From Caccoplasma intestinavium (lineage in GTDB: Bacteria; Bacteroidota; Bacteroidia; Bacteroidales; UBA11471): a stretch of DNA of 64,000 nucleotides. The stretch spans positions 36,090-100,089 of the forward strand of contig DVKT01000022.1 of assembly GCA_018715885.1 (NCBI GenBank), written 5' to 3'. The notes beneath the pieces were generated by a model, which saw nothing but the letters and a program-made list of their open reading frames with translations, searched no databases and had not been told where the DNA came from. Positions 62,336 to 64,000 of the stretch are shown here, in pieces (the stretch's first letter is position 1; each line of letters starts with the position of its first letter). The translations under genes and the position numbers were made by a program.

Positions 62336-63466
62336 ATGGACTTCATTCTACAACATACCGACCCTCAAAGCCGGGCAAGAGCGGGGCTCATTACGACCGA
62401 TCACGGACAAATCGAGACCCCTATATTCATGCCCGTGGGGACGGTCGGTTCGGTAAAAGCCGTTCATCTGCATGAACTGCGAGACGACATCAAGGCTCAA
62501 ATCATACTGGGAAATACCTACCACTTGTACCTCCGCCCCGGCCTCGACATACTCGAACGCGCCGGGGGGCTCCACAAATTCAACGGTTGGGAGCGTCCTA
62601 TATTGACCGATAGCGGAGGTTTTCAGGTCTTTTCGCTTTCCGGTATCCGGAAACTTACAGAAGAAGGCGTACAATTCCGCTCGCATATAGACGGATCGAA
62701 ACATCTCTTCACTCCGGAAAATGTCGTCGATACACAACGTATCATCGGTGCGGACATCATTATGGCCCTCGACGAATGTACACCGGGCGATGCCGACTAT
62801 ACCTATGCCCGTAAATCGTTGTCGCTTACACAACGATGGCTCGAACGCGGCTGGAAACACATGAACGAAACCGAAGGGAAATACGGTTACAAACAGGCAT
62901 TCTTCCCCATTGTACAAGGCTGCGTGTATCCCGAGCTTCGACGAGAAGCCGCCCGCCACGTGGCCGAATTGGGAGCCGACGGAAATGCGATCGGCGGTCT
63001 GGCTGTGGGAGAACCGACCGAAAAAATGTATGAAATGATAGAGGTCGTAAACGAAATACTCCCTATGGACAAGCCCCGTTATCTGATGGGTGTCGGCACA
63101 CCGGCAAACATACTCGAAGCCATAGAAAGAGGCGTGGATATGTTTGACTGCGTAATGCCTACCCGTAACGGACGCAACGGTATGCTTTTCACCCGCAATG
63201 GTATCATGAACATGAGAAACCGAAAGTGGGCCGATGACTTCTCTCCCATCGACGAAGGCGGTGCATCTTATGTCGACGAGCAATATTCCCGGGCCTACTT
63301 GCGCCACCTTTTCATCGCAGATGAATTGCTGGCGTTGCAAATCGCCTCGATACACAATCTGGCATTCTACCTATGGCTCGTAAAAGAAGCTCGCCGGCAT
63401 ATCATCGAGGGAGACTTTTCGCGATGGAAGAAAGAAATGGTCGCACGTGTAACTCAACGATTGTAA
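62336..63466 (+). CDS. tgt: Queuine/preQ1 tRNA-guanine transglycosylase (zinc cysteines missing)
   Basis: 376 residues, normal length. It exchanges G34 for preQ1 in tRNAs for Asp, Asn, His and Tyr. The catalytic core is clear: GLITTDHGQIETPIFMPVG, LTDSGGFQVFSL with the active-site Asp, MALDECTPGDADY, IGGLAVGEP and FDCVMPTRNGRNG with the second catalytic Asp. The usual zinc site (CxCxxC, then His) reads GASYVD in its place: Gly, Ser and Asp replace all three cysteines, while YSRAYLRHLF with its His is kept. The next gene starts 13 nt past the stop. Confidence 0.93.
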   Translation: MDFILQHTDPQSRARAGLITTDHGQIETPIFMPVGTVGSVKAVHLHELRDDIKAQIILGNTYHLYLRPGLDILERAGGLHKFNGWERPILTDSGGFQVFSLSGIRKLTEEGVQFRSHIDGSKHLFTPENVVDTQRIIGADIIMALDECTPGDADYTYARKSLSLTQRWLERGWKHMNETEGKYGYKQAFFPIVQGCVYPELRREAARHVAELGADGNAIGGLAVGEPTEKMYEMIEVVNEILPMDKPRYLMGVGTPANILEAIERGVDMFDCVMPTRNGRNGMLFTRNGIMNMRNRKWADDFSPIDEGGASYVDEQYSRAYLRHLFIADELLALQIASIHNLAFYLWLVKEARRHIIEGDFSRWKKEMVARVTQRL

Positions 63467-63479
63467 TGTCCGACAAAGT

Positions 63480-64000
63480 ATGATAAAGAAAATCGACCTC
63501 TATATTATCAAAAAATTCTTGGGGACTTACGTCTTTGCCATCGCTTTGATTATCTCTATCGTCGTGGTATTCGATGTCAACGAAAAACTCGACGCCCTCT
63601 TGAAAGCCCCTCTCAAAGCTACTGTATTTGACTACTACCTCAACTTCATACCCTACTTTGTCAGCCTTTTCAGTCCCCTATTCACTTTCATTTCGGTCAT
63701 TTTCTTTACATCGAAGCTCGCCGACAATTCCGAAATCATCGCCATGTTGGCAAGCGGCATCAGTTTCAAGCGTCTGTTGGTTCCCTACATGGTTTCGGCC
63801 GGTATCATCGCAGGTGTTAATTTTTATCTCAACAGTTATATCATTCCCCCGGCAACGTCCACCCGAATCGAATTCCAAAACACATACGTAAAAAACAAAA
63901 AAGTAGATTACGCGAGCAACATACAACTACAAGTAGAACCCGGCGTCATCGCTTACATAAGCCGATACGATAACCGTACCAAAACCGGATACCGTTTTTC
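63480..64000 (+). CDS. LptF/LptG family permease (N-terminal part, cut by window edge)
   Basis: Starting at ATG 63480 the frame runs 173 codons to the right edge. It opens with KKIDLYIIKKFLGTYVFA, followed by membrane helices (IALIISIVVVFDVNEKLDAL; FISVIFFTSKLADNSEIIAM) and a periplasmic region. The KL-x-x-NSEIIAMLASG segment is typical of YjgP/YjgQ (LptF/LptG), the permeases that extract lipopolysaccharide for transport. F or G cannot be told from this part. Probably cotranscribed with tgt. Confidence 0.82.
   Translation, partial: MIKKIDLYIIKKFLGTYVFAIALIISIVVVFDVNEKLDALLKAPLKATVFDYYLNFIPYFVSLFSPLFTFISVIFFTSKLADNSEIIAMLASGISFKRLLVPYMVSAGIIAGVNFYLNSYIIPPATSTRIEFQNTYVKNKKVDYASNIQLQVEPGVIAYISRYDNRTKTGYRF

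Noticed and set aside
62348..63355. 335-codon open frame on the minus strand across tgt
   Set aside because: It lies wholly inside the clear tgt gene on the opposite strand; the long frame follows from codon bias of tgt and the peptide shows no domain.

Overview
The window reads as a stretch of chromosome from a gut-type member of the Bacteroidales (Bacteroidota). The evidence is the gene families (short CstA, Bacteroidetes-type AddB-like nuclease, eukaryote/archaea-like ProRS, DUF349 protein, OMP_b-brl-type receptor) and repeated promoters of the Bacteroidetes type: TAnnTTTG at -7 with TTTG or TTG about 19-22 nt upstream. Barnesiella, Coprobacter and Parabacteroides relatives would all fit; the genus is inference. 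Both ends are cut: holA (DNA polymerase III delta) on the left and an LptF/LptG-type permease on the right.

Layout. 0-6 kb: holA (partial), an orphan HsdR-N domain protein, a small Spy-like exported protein, radA, an FAD dehydrogenase, cstA and tRNA-Pro(UGG). 6-10 kb: an SGNH/MBOAT O-acylation pair, then a META lipoprotein, a nitroreductase and a small Cys-containing protein. 10-15 kb: Sua5-type tRNA t6A gene, a polyprenyl-phosphate sugar transferase, a CLC channel and fmt. 15-19 kb: a left-handed beta-helix acyltransferase, ugd and a second polyprenyl glycosylphosphotransferase. 19-24 kb: DUF349 protein, an orphan cas6, an M16 peptidase and a cyclophilin.

24-29.4 kb: cysQ-cysC-cysD-cysN followed by a sulfotransferase. 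Together these make and recycle PAPS and spend it on an acceptor. No sulfite-forming genes are present, and the layout recalls the Bacteroides steroid/cholesterol sulfotransferase cluster. 29.6-34.4 kb: fucI, fucO, a RhaM/FucU-like mutarotase and fucP for L-fucose use. 34.4-38.5 kb: M13 peptidase and an ABC-F protein.

38.8-48 kb: an AT-rich minus-strand operon that looks like an uncharacterised ribosomally made, modified peptide (RiPP) system. It encodes, in transcription order, a radical SAM/SPASM enzyme, a 73-residue peptide with six regularly spaced cysteines, a TonB-receptor-like outer-membrane barrel, a membrane metalloprotease with a PqqD-like N-terminus, an O-antigen-ligase-like/TPR membrane protein and a transglutaminase-like lipoprotein. 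This is the best candidate here for an undescribed system.

48-52.5 kb: uxuA overlapping a large secreted GH2 enzyme, a glucuronide or uronic-acid unit. 52.7-64 kb: mostly housekeeping genes: AddB-like nuclease, proS, an acidic small protein with an OmpA-domain protein, an EamA transporter, clpB, tgt (lacking the usual zinc cysteines) and the LptF/G permease. No insertion sequence, prophage, CRISPR array or rRNA was seen.
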